This document shows positions 35,122 through 43,810 of a DNA stretch of 62,173 bases, one piece after another. The first letter of the stretch is position 1, and the number at the start of each line of letters is the position of its first letter. The DNA comes from CAYSYM01 sp964435115. Its GTDB lineage: Bacteria; Chloroflexota; UBA6077; CF-72. A program made the position numbers and the translations under genes. The stretch is taken from assembly GCA_964435115.1 (NCBI GenBank), contig CAYSYM010000020.1, positions 1-62,173 on the forward strand, written 5' to 3'. The notes under the pieces are model-generated. The model did not search any database and was not told where the DNA came from. It worked only from the letters and a program-made list of their open reading frames with translations.

Positions 35122-35870
35122 ACCTTGCCGACCTCGTTCACGGCGCGGCTGAGCGACTCGTCCTGGATCTGGAGCAGGCGCTGGTTGGCCTGGTAGGCGC
35201 GGACCAGGTTCAGGACGGAGACCATCGACTCGGTCGTATCCACGTTGGACCCTTCCAGGTAGCCCTGGTAGACCTGAGCATCGGCCGTCGGCTGGGGGAG
35301 CGCACCCCCATCCGGGGCGAACATGTTGTTGCCCTGCTTGAGGAGCGGCTGGTCGGGCGCGAAGGCCACGATGAGGAGCTGCCCGACCGGTGCGCCGTCC
35401 ACGAGCAGCGTGCCGTCCGCGGCCACGTCCACCCGTCCTTCGGGCAGTCGGATCTGGCCGCCGTCGCGGTTGAGCACCTCGGAGCCATCGCGGGCGCGCA
35501 GGATCCCCTGGTTGTCGACGCCGAAGCCGCCATCCCGGGTGTAGCGCAGCTGGCCATCCGCGCCGCGCACGGCGAAGAAGCCGGGGCCGCCGAGCGCCAG
35601 GTCGAGCGGCTGGCCGGTCTCCTGGAGCGGGCCGAGGCTGAGGTCCAGCTCGGCCAGGCCGCTCCGCGGCCCCAGCGTGATCGCGCCAACCGGGGCGCCC
35701 TGGCGGTCGAGCGCCAGGCGCATCAGGTCGAGGGCCCGGCCCACTTCGTCCGGCACGCGGTCCTGCTTGTAGCCCGGCGTGCTCGCGTTGGCGACGTTGT
35801 TGGAGACGACGCCCAATCGCAGCGATGCGGTGGCCAGGCCGGCGGCGGCGGTGTAGATGCCCTTGATCAT
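35118..35870 (-). CDS. flgF: Flagellar rod protein FlgF/FlgG-type
   Basis: 250 residues, a paralogue of the next gene. ATG 35870 (MIKGIYTAAAGL) is the proper start; the frame is open further upstream without family likeness. It has SNNVANASTPGYKQDRV, DLALGGPGFFAVRGADGQLRYTRDGGF, and EGSNVDTTESMVSVLNLVRAYQANQRLLQ. It would form the proximal part of the rod with its partner. FlgF versus FlgG cannot be separated with confidence by eye. Confidence 0.88.
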   Translation of the reverse strand: MIKGIYTAAAGLATASLRLGVVSNNVANASTPGYKQDRVPDEVGRALDLMRLALDRQGAPVGAITLGPRSGLAELDLSLGPLQETGQPLDLALGGPGFFAVRGADGQLRYTRDGGFGVDNQGILRARDGSEVLNRDGGQIRLPEGRVDVAADGTLLVDGAPVGQLLIVAFAPDQPLLKQGNNMFAPDGGALPQPTADAQVYQGYLEGSNVDTTESMVSVLNLVRAYQANQRLLQIQDESLSRAVNEVGKV

Positions 35871-35917
35871 CAGAGTCGCCCGGTAGGGGCCGCCCAGAGC
35901 ACGCCCCCGCCCCCGGC

Positions 35918-36565
35918 TCAGGATTTCCGGTGGCTGGCTGGCGGTGGCGCGCTGCGTCGACGACCCAGGACGTATCCTGCCGTAAGCCCGAGCACGAGCA
36001 CGAGGGCCGCGAGTCCCGCGAAGCGGGTCCGTTCCTCCTGGGTCTGCAGGGTCACCAGCTCGACCGGCACCGGCCCGCCCGTATTCGGCAGCTGGCTCGG
36101 CTCCGGCTGCGCCTCGGGCGACGGGAAGTAGCCGGCGATGCTGCGCCGCTCGCTCGGGCTGGTCGGGTTGGGTGTGTCCTCGAGGGTGATGAGGAACAGG
36201 TTCCACCCCTTGTCCGGGATCGGGTCCGGGAGTACCTGGTCCAGGGTGGCATTGCCCGTGGTGTACGCCGTGTTGAACTGCCCCACGGGCAGGGACTCGT
36301 TGGTGTTCGTGTTGACCACCCACGCCTGGTAGCGCCCCGGCGGGTCGAGCCGCACCAGCCCGGTGGCGGACGCGCGGACCTCGCCCGCCGCGAGCACCAG
36401 CTCGGCGATACCGCTGGCGCTGGGCGACCCGGTGTTCGAGACGTTCGGGAGGTAGGTCAGCACGATCTGGATCGGCCTCCCGTTGGCGAGCGCCGGGCGG
36501 GGGACGAGCAGCGCGGCCAACGCGAGCAGGCTGGCCGCCAGGCGGACGAGACGGAGACTGAGCAC
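35918..36565 (-). CDS. Secreted, membrane- or wall-anchored protein with LPNTG motif
   Basis: 215 residues of unknown function. Residues 1-28 form a signal peptide ending ALA. The exposed domain includes PPGRYQAWVVNTNTNESLPVGQF, which resembles the beta-rich domain of RskA-like anti-sigma proteins, but no zinc-finger or sigma-binding part is present. Near the C-terminus stand LPNTGG, about 20 residues, a hydrophobic helix and GRRRS, arranged like a sortase sorting signal, although the spacing to the helix is longer than normal. The gene lies between fliA and flgF, so the protein may anchor or sense the flagellum at the envelope; that is inference. Confidence 0.75.
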   Translation of the reverse strand: MLSLRLVRLAASLLALAALLVPRPALANGRPIQIVLTYLPNVSNTGSPSASGIAELVLAAGEVRASATGLVRLDPPGRYQAWVVNTNTNESLPVGQFNTAYTTGNATLDQVLPDPIPDKGWNLFLITLEDTPNPTSPSERRSIAGYFPSPEAQPEPSQLPNTGGPVPVELVTLQTQEERTRFAGLAALVLVLGLTAGYVLGRRRSAPPPASHRKS

Positions 36566-36588
36566 GGTACTTCCTTCCCTTTCTCTGG

Positions 36589-37452
36589 CTAGCGGGTGCG
36601 CGCCACGTGCGCGGCGCGGAGCAGCGCCCGCAGCTTCAGGACCGCGGCGGTGTGGATCTGGCTGACGCGCGATTCTGACACGGCGATTACGCGGCTGATC
36701 TCCTTGAGCGTCAGCTCGTCGTGGTAGTAGAGGTTGAGCACCAGCCGGTCGCGCGGCGGCAGCAGGTCGATGGCGCCGGCGAGACGGTCGATCAGCTCAT
36801 TGTCCTCGACCACCTCGGCGGCGTTGGCCTGGTCGGGATCGTGCAGCAGGTCGCCCAGCGACTGCACCTCCCCCTCGTCGTCGGGCCCGCTACTGGCGCC
36901 GTCGAGCGACACGATGATGTGGGCCGACTCGAGCAGCATGCGCCCCAGCTCCGCCTGGTTGATCCCCAGCTCGAGCGAGATCTCCTCCTGGGTGGGCGCG
37001 CGACCAAGGCGCTGCGCCAGCGCCGCGGCCGTGTCCTCCAACAGGCGGGCGCGGCGGCCCGCCCCGCGTGAGAGGGGGCTCAGCGAACGGATCGCATCGA
37101 TGATCGCGCCGCGGATGCGCTGCAGCGCGTAGGTCTCGAAACGGACGCCCTGGTCCGGATCGAAGCGGTCGATCGCGTGGAGCAGCCCCAGCGTTCCCGC
37201 CGAGAGGACATCGTCCGAGTCCATCGCCGCCGGCAGGCTGATGGCCATCCGCCCGATGACGTACTTGACGAGTGGCGCGTAGCGTACCACCAGCTCGTCC
37301 CGCGCGGAACGGTCCCCTTCACGCAGCCGCACCCAGAGGGGGTAGCTGGGCTCGCGCCGCAGGTCCTCGGGCGTATGCGGGTAGCGCGCGGGGTCCTTGC
37401 CGGCAGCCCGCGCCGGTACGGGCGCCGGGGATGGGGCGACGGCTCCGTCCAT
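36589..37452 (-). CDS. fliA: Flagellar RNA polymerase sigma factor FliA (sigma-28)
   Basis: 287 residues with regions 2, 3 and 4 of the FliA/WhiG group: LVVRYAPLVKYVIGRM, DVLSAGTLGLLHAIDRFDPDQGVRFETYALQRIRGAIIDAIR in region 2, a region 3 with APTQEEISLELGI, and region 4 with DRLVLNLYYHDELTLKEISRVIAVSESRVSQIHT. It should recognise the four GCCGAT-type promoters listed here and be inhibited by FlgM. A stretch of about 35 residues precedes region 2. The gene follows the two-TM protein gene with a 9-base gap, within the export operon. Confidence 0.95.
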   Translation of the reverse strand: MDGAVAPSPAPVPARAAGKDPARYPHTPEDLRREPSYPLWVRLREGDRSARDELVVRYAPLVKYVIGRMAISLPAAMDSDDVLSAGTLGLLHAIDRFDPDQGVRFETYALQRIRGAIIDAIRSLSPLSRGAGRRARLLEDTAAALAQRLGRAPTQEEISLELGINQAELGRMLLESAHIIVSLDGASSGPDDEGEVQSLGDLLHDPDQANAAEVVEDNELIDRLAGAIDLLPPRDRLVLNLYYHDELTLKEISRVIAVSESRVSQIHTAAVLKLRALLRAAHVARTR

Positions 37453-37461
37453 GCCTTCAAC

Positions 37462-37848
37462 CTACCTTTCCGCGGAACGCGCCGCCGGGCGGTCGAGACG
37501 GCGCGGGGGCTCTGGCCCTGGCTTGAGCGGGGCCGGGTCGGGGGGGCGGGTCTCGGCCTCGGCTGGCGGCAGGAGCTCGATCAGCGAGGCCGGGCGCGGC
37601 GCGGCGTCCAGCCAGCCACTGGCCGGGCGGTGCGCCTGCGCCAGCAGGCCCAGGAGCGCGCGCCCCAGCAGCGCCAGGGCGAGCGAGGCGCCGAGCGCCC
37701 GGCCCATCGCGAAGAGGTCGCTCGCGCCTGCGGCGACCCCGGCGGCCAGGACGGCGATGTACGCGGCCGCGCACGCCAGCCAGACGGCGGCCCGCAGGCG
37801 GTCCACACTCGCCTCGCTCAGCAGCGGCTCGGCTTCCGGATCCATCAC
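37462..37848 (-). CDS. Small two-TM membrane protein of unknown function
   Basis: 128 residues: a short acidic N-terminus, two hydrophobic helices (about 20-42 and 45-72), then a Pro/Arg-rich cytoplasmic tail. I do not recognise a family. It overlaps the PilZ gene by 4 bases (ATGA) and precedes fliA, so it is part of the flagellar operon and may take part in flagellar function or placement. Confidence 0.6.
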   Translation of the reverse strand: MMDPEAEPLLSEASVDRLRAAVWLACAAAYIAVLAAGVAAGASDLFAMGRALGASLALALLGRALLGLLAQAHRPASGWLDAAPRPASLIELLPPAEAETRPPDPAPLKPGPEPPRRLDRPAARSAER

Positions 37849-38543
37849 CGCAGCCCTCGCGCCCGCCTGGCGATGGCCCGCTGCTGGGCGAAGATGAACT
37901 GGACGATACGCTCGCAGTCGGCTGTCCTGGGTTCCTTGAACTGGCAGCCCGCTTCCCAGACGACCAGCGTGCCGTGGCGGCGCTCCTCGACGTGGCGCAC
38001 GTCCAGGCGGACGCGCAGCTCGGCGGCGCCGCTGGGCAGGGCGAAGCCGAAGTCCAGCCGGTCGCCGACCAGCAGCTCATCGCGCGAGCGCACCTGGACG
38101 CCGCCGGCGCTCAGGTTGGTGATCACCGCGCGCACCGGCCACCAGCCGGCGCCCGTCAGGCGTTCGGCCAGGGTGGGCCGGATGACCACGCCCAGGCGGA
38201 CGTGGTTCCGGCGCTGGACCCGCTGCCAGCCGTTGGCGGCCCGCACCACGACCAGCCGCGGCTCCCGCTGCTCGAGCCCTTCGACCCGCACCTCGGCGGA
38301 GTAGAGCGCGTCGTCCTGGCAGGTGGCGGCCACGATGGCGCGCTGGCCCGGCGCCAGCGGGACGAGCTGCAGCTCGTCCCCCAGCGGCCACGCGGTGACG
38401 AGCCGCTCCGCCGCCGCGTCGCGGTCCTCCAGCCGGCTCGGGTACCAGCGAATGCCGTGCGCGTCCCGCACGCCGAACTCGAGGTGCTGGCCCAGGTCGA
38501 GGGGCGGCACGTGCCCGGGCTGCTTCCGTGACTCAGCGGGCAT
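37845..38543 (-). CDS. YcgR-like PilZ domain protein (c-di-GMP flagellar brake)
   Basis: 232 residues. The N-terminal part (about 10-100) resembles the YcgR/flagellar-brake domain; the C-terminal PilZ domain has the c-di-GMP binding residues in RVQRRNHVRLG (about 108-118) and NLSAGGVQV (about 143-151). When bound to cyclic di-GMP such proteins slow the motor. It overlaps the end of flhA by 11 bases, as in Bacillus-type operons where ypfA/ycgR-like genes occur near motility genes. No cyclase is present in the window. Confidence 0.85.
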   Translation of the reverse strand: MPAESRKQPGHVPPLDLGQHLEFGVRDAHGIRWYPSRLEDRDAAAERLVTAWPLGDELQLVPLAPGQRAIVAATCQDDALYSAEVRVEGLEQREPRLVVVRAANGWQRVQRRNHVRLGVVIRPTLAERLTGAGWWPVRAVITNLSAGGVQVRSRDELLVGDRLDFGFALPSGAAELRVRLDVRHVEERRHGTLVVWEAGCQFKEPRTADCERIVQFIFAQQRAIARRARGLR

Positions 38544-40638
38544 CCGCGTCCCCTATGACGCCGAGGGTCGTCACCTCGACCTGCGGTGCGACTTCGCTGT
38601 AGGCGAGGATGGCGAGCGAGCTCAGCGTGCGTTCGGTGAACCGGCGCAGTGGCGCCCGCAGGCGCGCCGGACAGAGGAGCACCGGGTTGTGCCCCAGGGC
38701 GGCTACCCGCTCCATCTCTCGGCCGAGCGCCTGCACGAGCCGGGTGCCCGTCTGCGTGTCTACGGCCAGGATGGCGCTGCCTCCCTCGGACTGCTGGAGC
38801 GCCGCGTTGAGGGTCTGCTGCCACTGCGGCGACAGGGTGAGCACGCCGAGGCGTCCGTCAGGGCCCAGGTACTGGCGGCAGATGGCACGCCCGAGCGCCT
38901 GCCGCACCCGCTCGCCGAGCTGCTCGGGATCCCGCGTCGAGCGCGCATGGTCGGCGAGCGTCTCCAGGATGGTGACCAGGTCGCGCAGGGACACCCGCTC
39001 GCGCACGAGGTGCTGCAGCACGTGCTGCACATCGCCCACAGCCAGCAGCTCCGGCACCAGCTCGTTCACGAGGGCCGGGTGCTCCGCCTTCACCCCGTCG
39101 AGCAGCGTCTGCACGTCCTGGCGGCTGAGGATGCTCGGCGCCTGCTGGCGGATCACCTCGGAGAGGTGGGTGGTGATGACCGAGGTGGGGTCGACGACCG
39201 TGTAGCCCAGCATCTCGGCCCGCTCCTTCTCCTCGCTGGCGATCCAGCGCGCGGGCAGGCCGAAGGCGGGCTCGAGGGCGGCGACGCCGTCCAGCTCGGG
39301 CGCGTCGGCCTCGACAGTGCCCGGGTTCATGGCCAGGAAGCGGTTAGGCCGCACCTCCCCACGCGCCACCTCGACACCGCGCAGGCGGATCACGTAGCTG
39401 TCCGCCGGGAGCTGCAGGTCGTCGCGGATGCGGATCGTCGGCACGATGATCCCCAGGTCCGTCGCGATCTGGCGGCGGACGAGCGTGACCCGGCTGAGCA
39501 GGTTGCCGCCGGCCGCGGCGTCGGCCAGGCCGATGAGGCCGTAGCCGATCTCGACGCTGATCGGGTCGACCCGCAGGAGGTGGCTCAGGCTCTCGGGCTC
39601 GGCCAGCGGGGCGGGGGCCTTCCCCATCGCCGCGGCCGCCTCGCCGCGGGCGACACGGCGGAGGACGAACGCCAGGCCGAGCAGCAGGCCGCCGATGCCT
39701 AGCAAGGGGAGGGGGGGCAGGCCCGGTACCAGCGCCATCGCGCCGAGCAGGGTGCCCACGATGGCGAGCGCCCGCGGATTGGCGGTGAGCTGGGCGACGA
39801 CATCCTTCCCCAGGTTGCTGTCTGGCTCCGAGGCCGCACGCGTGACGATCATCCCCGTCGCCGTCGAAATGAGGAGGGCGGGGATCTGGGAGACGAGCCC
39901 CTCGCCCACGGTCAGCAACGTGTACGAGCCAAGCGCGTCGAGCACCGGCATCTTGAGCTGGACGACGCCGATGACAAAGCCGCCGACGATGTTGATGAGC
40001 ATGATCAGGATCGCGGCGATGGCATCGCCCTTCACGAACTTGGACGCCCCGTCCATCGCTCCGTAGAAGTCGGCCTCTTGCTGGATGGCCCGCCGCCGGG
40101 CGCGGGCGACCTCCTCGTTGATGACGCCGGCGTTCAGCTCGGCGTCGATCGCCATCTGCTTGCCCGGCATGGCGTCCAGGGTGAACCGCGCCGCCACTTC
40201 GGCCACGCGGCCGGCGCCGTTGGTGATGACGACGAAGTTCACGACCACCAGGATCAGGAAGACCACCACGCCGACGACGAAGTTGCCGCCGACGACGAAG
40301 GTGCCGAAGGCCTGTACCACCTGGCCGGCGTGGGCCTGCAGCAGGATCAGCCGCGTGGCGGAGATGTCGATGCCCAGCCGGTAGAGGGTGGTGATGAGGA
40401 GCAGGCTGGGGAAGACGGAGAACTGGAGCGCGTTGCGGGCGTACACCGCCACCAGCAGCATCACCAGGCCCGTGGCCAGGTTGACGATGATCAAGACATC
40501 CAGCAGCCACTCGGGCAGCGGGACGATCATCATCCCGACGATCGCGGCCACCGCGACGGCGAGGGCCACGTCCGAGTAGCGGTTCAGGCGCGTCCAGATG
40601 GACTCGCCGGGCGTCAGCGCTCGGGCGGCGACGGCCAT
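38533..40638 (-). CDS. flhA: Flagellar export protein FlhA
   Basis: 701 residues: about eight TM helices in residues 1-330 with the FHIPEP-type conserved loop (RFTLDAMPGKQMAIDAELNAG, INEEVARARRRAIQQEADFYGAMDGA), then the cytoplasmic domain (about 350-701) that forms the nonameric docking ring for chaperone-substrate complexes. It is a core part of the type III export gate, energised by proton motive force. Its start is one base from the flhB stop. Confidence 0.97.
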   Translation of the reverse strand: MAVAARALTPGESIWTRLNRYSDVALAVAVAAIVGMMIVPLPEWLLDVLIIVNLATGLVMLLVAVYARNALQFSVFPSLLLITTLYRLGIDISATRLILLQAHAGQVVQAFGTFVVGGNFVVGVVVFLILVVVNFVVITNGAGRVAEVAARFTLDAMPGKQMAIDAELNAGVINEEVARARRRAIQQEADFYGAMDGASKFVKGDAIAAILIMLINIVGGFVIGVVQLKMPVLDALGSYTLLTVGEGLVSQIPALLISTATGMIVTRAASEPDSNLGKDVVAQLTANPRALAIVGTLLGAMALVPGLPPLPLLGIGGLLLGLAFVLRRVARGEAAAAMGKAPAPLAEPESLSHLLRVDPISVEIGYGLIGLADAAAGGNLLSRVTLVRRQIATDLGIIVPTIRIRDDLQLPADSYVIRLRGVEVARGEVRPNRFLAMNPGTVEADAPELDGVAALEPAFGLPARWIASEEKERAEMLGYTVVDPTSVITTHLSEVIRQQAPSILSRQDVQTLLDGVKAEHPALVNELVPELLAVGDVQHVLQHLVRERVSLRDLVTILETLADHARSTRDPEQLGERVRQALGRAICRQYLGPDGRLGVLTLSPQWQQTLNAALQQSEGGSAILAVDTQTGTRLVQALGREMERVAALGHNPVLLCPARLRAPLRRFTERTLSSLAILAYSEVAPQVEVTTLGVIGDADAR

Positions 40639-41706
40639 CTACCAGCGCCTCCGCCGCGCGCTGAACACGTAGGCGAGCACTTCCGCGACGGCCTGGTACA
40701 GCTCGAGGGGGATCTCGTCGCCGACCTCAGTGGCCTTGAAGAGCCCCCGTGCGAGCGGCCTGTTCTCCACGACCGGGACGCCCGCCCGGCGGGCGATCTC
40801 CTTGATCCGCTCGGCGATCAGCCCCATGCCCTTGGCGACGACGCGTGGCGAGGCCATGGAGCGGTCATACCGGAGCGCCACGGCGACGTGCGTAGGGTTG
40901 GTGACGACCACGGCAGCGTCGGGCACGTCCAGGAGCTGGCGCCGGCTCTGCGCGAACTTGCGCTGGCGGGCGCGGACCTGGCCCTTGACCAGCGGATCGC
41001 CCTCCTGCTGCTTGAACTCCTCCTTCACCTCCTGTTTGGTCATGCGGGCGCCGCGCTTGAAGCTCCAGCGCTGGTAGGCGAGGTCCGCCACCGCGAGGAT
41101 CAGCAGCACCTGGGCGCCCGCCAGGCCCGCCCCGAGCGCGGCCTCGCCGACGAAGCTGGCCATCTGCAGGGGATCGGCGCTGTCCTGGACGCGCGGGAAG
41201 CGCTCGACGCTGCTCCAGAGCGCCTGGCTGGTGACCCACCCGATGAGGAGCAGCTTGCCGAGGGAGCGCGCGAAGCCCATCAGCGACTCGCTCGAGAAGA
41301 GCCGCTGGAAGCCGGCGATCGGGTTGAGCTGGCCCCATCCCTTGAAGAGAGCTCGGGGGCTGAAGATCGGCCCCTGGGCAAGCGCCACACCCACGCCGAG
41401 GAGCGGCAGCGCGACGAACAGGGGGGCGACGCCGAGCAGCCACGCCTGTGCGGCGCGCCCCAGGACGACCTGGGCCCAGAGCAGGTCGGCGTCCGTGGCG
41501 CGCGTCGTGGCGCCGAGGTCCTGGAACAGGCCGGCGGCCAGCTCCTGCAGCCGCGCGGTCAGCGCCGACGCCGTGGCCTGCAGCGCGAGGAACCCGGCCA
41601 GGAGCGCCATGGCCGCGCCGAGGTCCTGGCTGCGTGGCGCGCGCCCCTCCTCACGCAGGCGCGCCAGGCGCCGCGGCGTGGCAGCCTCGGTCCGCTCGCC
41701 GCTCAT
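40639..41706 (-). CDS. flhB: Flagellar export switch protein FlhB
   Basis: 355 residues starting at ATG 41706 (MSGERTEAATPRRL). Four TM helices are followed by the cytoplasmic domain with the self-cleavage motif NPTH (in VVTNPTHVAVALRYD), which sets the switch from rod/hook to filament export. The ATG overlaps the fliR stop by 4 bases. Standard length and motifs. Confidence 0.96.
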   Translation of the reverse strand: MSGERTEAATPRRLARLREEGRAPRSQDLGAAMALLAGFLALQATASALTARLQELAAGLFQDLGATTRATDADLLWAQVVLGRAAQAWLLGVAPLFVALPLLGVGVALAQGPIFSPRALFKGWGQLNPIAGFQRLFSSESLMGFARSLGKLLLIGWVTSQALWSSVERFPRVQDSADPLQMASFVGEAALGAGLAGAQVLLILAVADLAYQRWSFKRGARMTKQEVKEEFKQQEGDPLVKGQVRARQRKFAQSRRQLLDVPDAAVVVTNPTHVAVALRYDRSMASPRVVAKGMGLIAERIKEIARRAGVPVVENRPLARGLFKATEVGDEIPLELYQAVAEVLAYVFSARRRRW

Positions 41707-42482
41707 CGGGCGAACCCGGCCATGGCGCCCGCTGCCGTCACGGCGATGGCCTCCAGGCGCGGCAGCACCAGCGGCAGCGTGACGAGGAGGGCGCCCAGCG
41801 CCACGAACATCTTCGCCTGCAGCCCCACGGCCCACACGCTGAACTGGGGCGCCGCCCGCGCCAGGAGGGCCAGCGCCACGTCCGTCAGGAGCAGCGCGCC
41901 CAGCACCGGCAGGACGAGCTGGAGGGCCACGCGCAGCATGCCGGTGGCCACCGCGGCCAGCACGCCCGGCCGCAGCAGGTCCAGGGAGAACGCGCCCAGG
42001 GGAACCACCGCGAACAGCTCTCGCAGCGCGCCCAGGACGAGCAGGTGGGCGTTCACCTGGAAGAACAGCAGCGTGGCGAGTGTGGCGTAGAACCGTTCGA
42101 TGGTCGACCCCGCCGAGCCGAGCGCGGGGTCGTAGACCGAGCCCAGGGCGAAGCCGGCCTGAACGTCGAGCAGGCCCCCGCCGAACTGCACCGCCCCGTA
42201 CACGAGCGTGGCCACGAACCCGGCGAGTGCGCCCGCCACCGCCTCACCGGCGAGCGTCGTCCACGTGAGGCGCGCGGCCTGGGAGGCCGGGTCGGCGGCG
42301 ATGACCGGGAGCAGGACGAGCGCCGTGAACAGCCCGAGGCCGATGCGCGCGGGGCCAGGCACCAGGCGGGCGCCGAGCACGGGGCTGGTCGCCAGGGCGG
42401 CCAGCAGGCGCGTGGCGATGAGCAGGAACGTCTCTACTGGCGCCAGGGGCAGCGTGAGGCTGAACGGCTGAGCGGACACCAT
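41703..42482 (-). CDS. fliR: Flagellar export gate protein FliR
   Basis: 259 residues with about six hydrophobic helices, matching FliR (RLLAALATSPVLGARLVPGPARIGL, and YGAVQFGGGLLDVQAGFALGSVYDP). With FliP and FliQ it forms the export pore complex. It sits between fliQ and flhB in the conserved order. Confidence 0.94.
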   Translation of the reverse strand: MVSAQPFSLTLPLAPVETFLLIATRLLAALATSPVLGARLVPGPARIGLGLFTALVLLPVIAADPASQAARLTWTTLAGEAVAGALAGFVATLVYGAVQFGGGLLDVQAGFALGSVYDPALGSAGSTIERFYATLATLLFFQVNAHLLVLGALRELFAVVPLGAFSLDLLRPGVLAAVATGMLRVALQLVLPVLGALLLTDVALALLARAAPQFSVWAVGLQAKMFVALGALLVTLPLVLPRLEAIAVTAAGAMAGFAR

Positions 42483-42488
42483 GCGGGT

Positions 42489-42758
42489 TCAGCGAGCGAG
42501 GGTTCCGAGGGAGCTGAACAGGTTGGCCGTGTAGCTCACCATGGTGCTCCCCATCCAGGGCCCGAGCAGGACCAGGGCGCCAACCAGGACGAGCACCTTG
42601 GGCACGAAGGAGAGGGTCGTCTCGTTGATCTGCGTCACCGCCTGGAACACGCTCACCGCGAGGCCGACCACGAGCGACGAGAGCAGGAGCGGCGCGGCGA
42701 GCTGGAGGGCGACGACCAGCGCGTTGCGCGCCACGTCCATCGCGAGCTGCTCGGTCAT
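42489..42758 (-). CDS. fliQ: Flagellar export gate protein FliQ
   Basis: 89 residues with two TM helices, recognised by ALQLAAPLLLSSLVVGLAVSVFQAVTQINETTLSFVPK. Several FliQ copies wrap the FliP-FliR pore. It overlaps fliP by 4 bases and is followed closely by fliR. Confidence 0.96.
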   Translation of the reverse strand: MTEQLAMDVARNALVVALQLAAPLLLSSLVVGLAVSVFQAVTQINETTLSFVPKVLVLVGALVLLGPWMGSTMVSYTANLFSSLGTLAR

Positions 42759-43687
42759 GCGAAGCTGGTGATCAACGAGCGCACGATCAGGTACCAGCCG
42801 TCGGCGAGGACGAACAGGAGCACTTTGAACGGCAGGGAGATGGTGGCCGGAGGGAGCACCAGCATGCCCATGGACATCAGCACGCTGGCCACGACCAGGT
42901 CGATGACCAGGAAGGGGACCAGCAGCAGGAAGCCCATCTGGAAGGCCGTCTTCAGCTCGCTGATCATGAAGGCGGGCACGAGGGCGTAGGTGGGGACGTC
43001 GTCGGGCGTGCTGGGACGGTCCAGCCCGCCGAGCTGGACGAACAGGGCGAGGTCCCGCTCACGCACCTGCTTGAACATGAACTCGCGCAGGGGGACGATC
43101 CCCCTGTCGAAGGCGGCCCCGGCGTCCAGCCGGTTGCCGAGGTAGGGCTGGAGCGCCTCGGCGTTCACCTTCTGCCAGGTGGGCGCCATGATGAAGAAGG
43201 TGAGGAAGAGCGCCAGGCCGAGCAGGATCTGATTGGGCGGGAGCTGCGGGATGCCGATCGCGTTGCGCACGAAGCTCAGGACGATGGCGATCCGGACGAA
43301 GCTGGTGACCATGACCAGGATGGCCGGCACCAGGCTGAGCACGGTGAGCAGCACGAACACCTGGAGGACCGCGGCGTTGTCGCCGGTCCCGGCGCCGCCC
43401 AGCTCCACCCTGAGGCCGGGCGCATCGAGCGTGGCGCCGCGGTCGCTCGGGGCGCTGGCGGCGCAGCCGGCCACCAGGAGGCCGGTGGTGGCGACGCACA
43501 CGGCCAGCAGGCGCGGCCGGTGGGCCACCCGGGTCCAGAAGCGGGCCGAACGGTGGCCCATCTGCCGCGCCACGCCCAAGCTCAGCCCGAAGCGCTCAGC
43601 CGGCTGCGGCGCGCGCAGGAGGTGGGAGACGGGGCGCAGCCGGGTCGGCCGTCTCGGCATGGCGTCGGGAGTGTGCGGCAGGTCCAC
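42755..43687 (-). CDS. fliP: Flagellar export gate protein FliP with unusual N-terminus
   Basis: 310 residues. From about residue 105 the protein is standard FliP (LVMVTSFVRIAIVLSFVRNAIGIPQLPPNQILLGLALFLTF, FLLLVPFLVIDLVVASVLMSMGM). Before this comes a hydrophobic stretch ending LLVAGC with Cys at residue 75, which fits a lipobox, and about 55 further residues that include palindromic element copy B (residues 30-56). GTG 43687 has GGAG at 5-base spacing; ATG 43561 (MGHRSARF) is a shorter alternative without a good site. FliP normally has a cleavable signal sequence but not a lipid anchor, so this end is worth checking. Confidence 0.93.
   Translation of the reverse strand: MDLPHTPDAMPRRPTRLRPVSHLLRAPQPAERFGLSLGVARQMGHRSARFWTRVAHRPRLLAVCVATTGLLVAGCAASAPSDRGATLDAPGLRVELGGAGTGDNAAVLQVFVLLTVLSLVPAILVMVTSFVRIAIVLSFVRNAIGIPQLPPNQILLGLALFLTFFIMAPTWQKVNAEALQPYLGNRLDAGAAFDRGIVPLREFMFKQVRERDLALFVQLGGLDRPSTPDDVPTYALVPAFMISELKTAFQMGFLLLVPFLVIDLVVASVLMSMGMLVLPPATISLPFKVLLFVLADGWYLIVRSLITSFA
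43521..43599. repeat. Palindromic element copy B, inside fliP 5' end
   Basis: TGGGCCACC (43521-43529) and GGTGGCCCA (43552-43560) form a 9-bp inverted repeat with a 22-base spacer; 27 bases later is CGAAGCGCT (43588-43596). Same order and orientation as the other copies, though with a longer gap. It lies in the translated N-terminal extension of FliP. Confidence 0.5.
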
Positions 43688-43810
43688 GCACGCTCCGTAG
43701 GGTCGCCAGGCCCGCGGCCGCCGTGCAAAGGGACCCGGCCAGCGGGGACCCGGGTACCGCTCGCGGGCGGACCAGCCGCCGGGAGCGGCTGGCGCAACGC
43801 GCCGAGCAGA

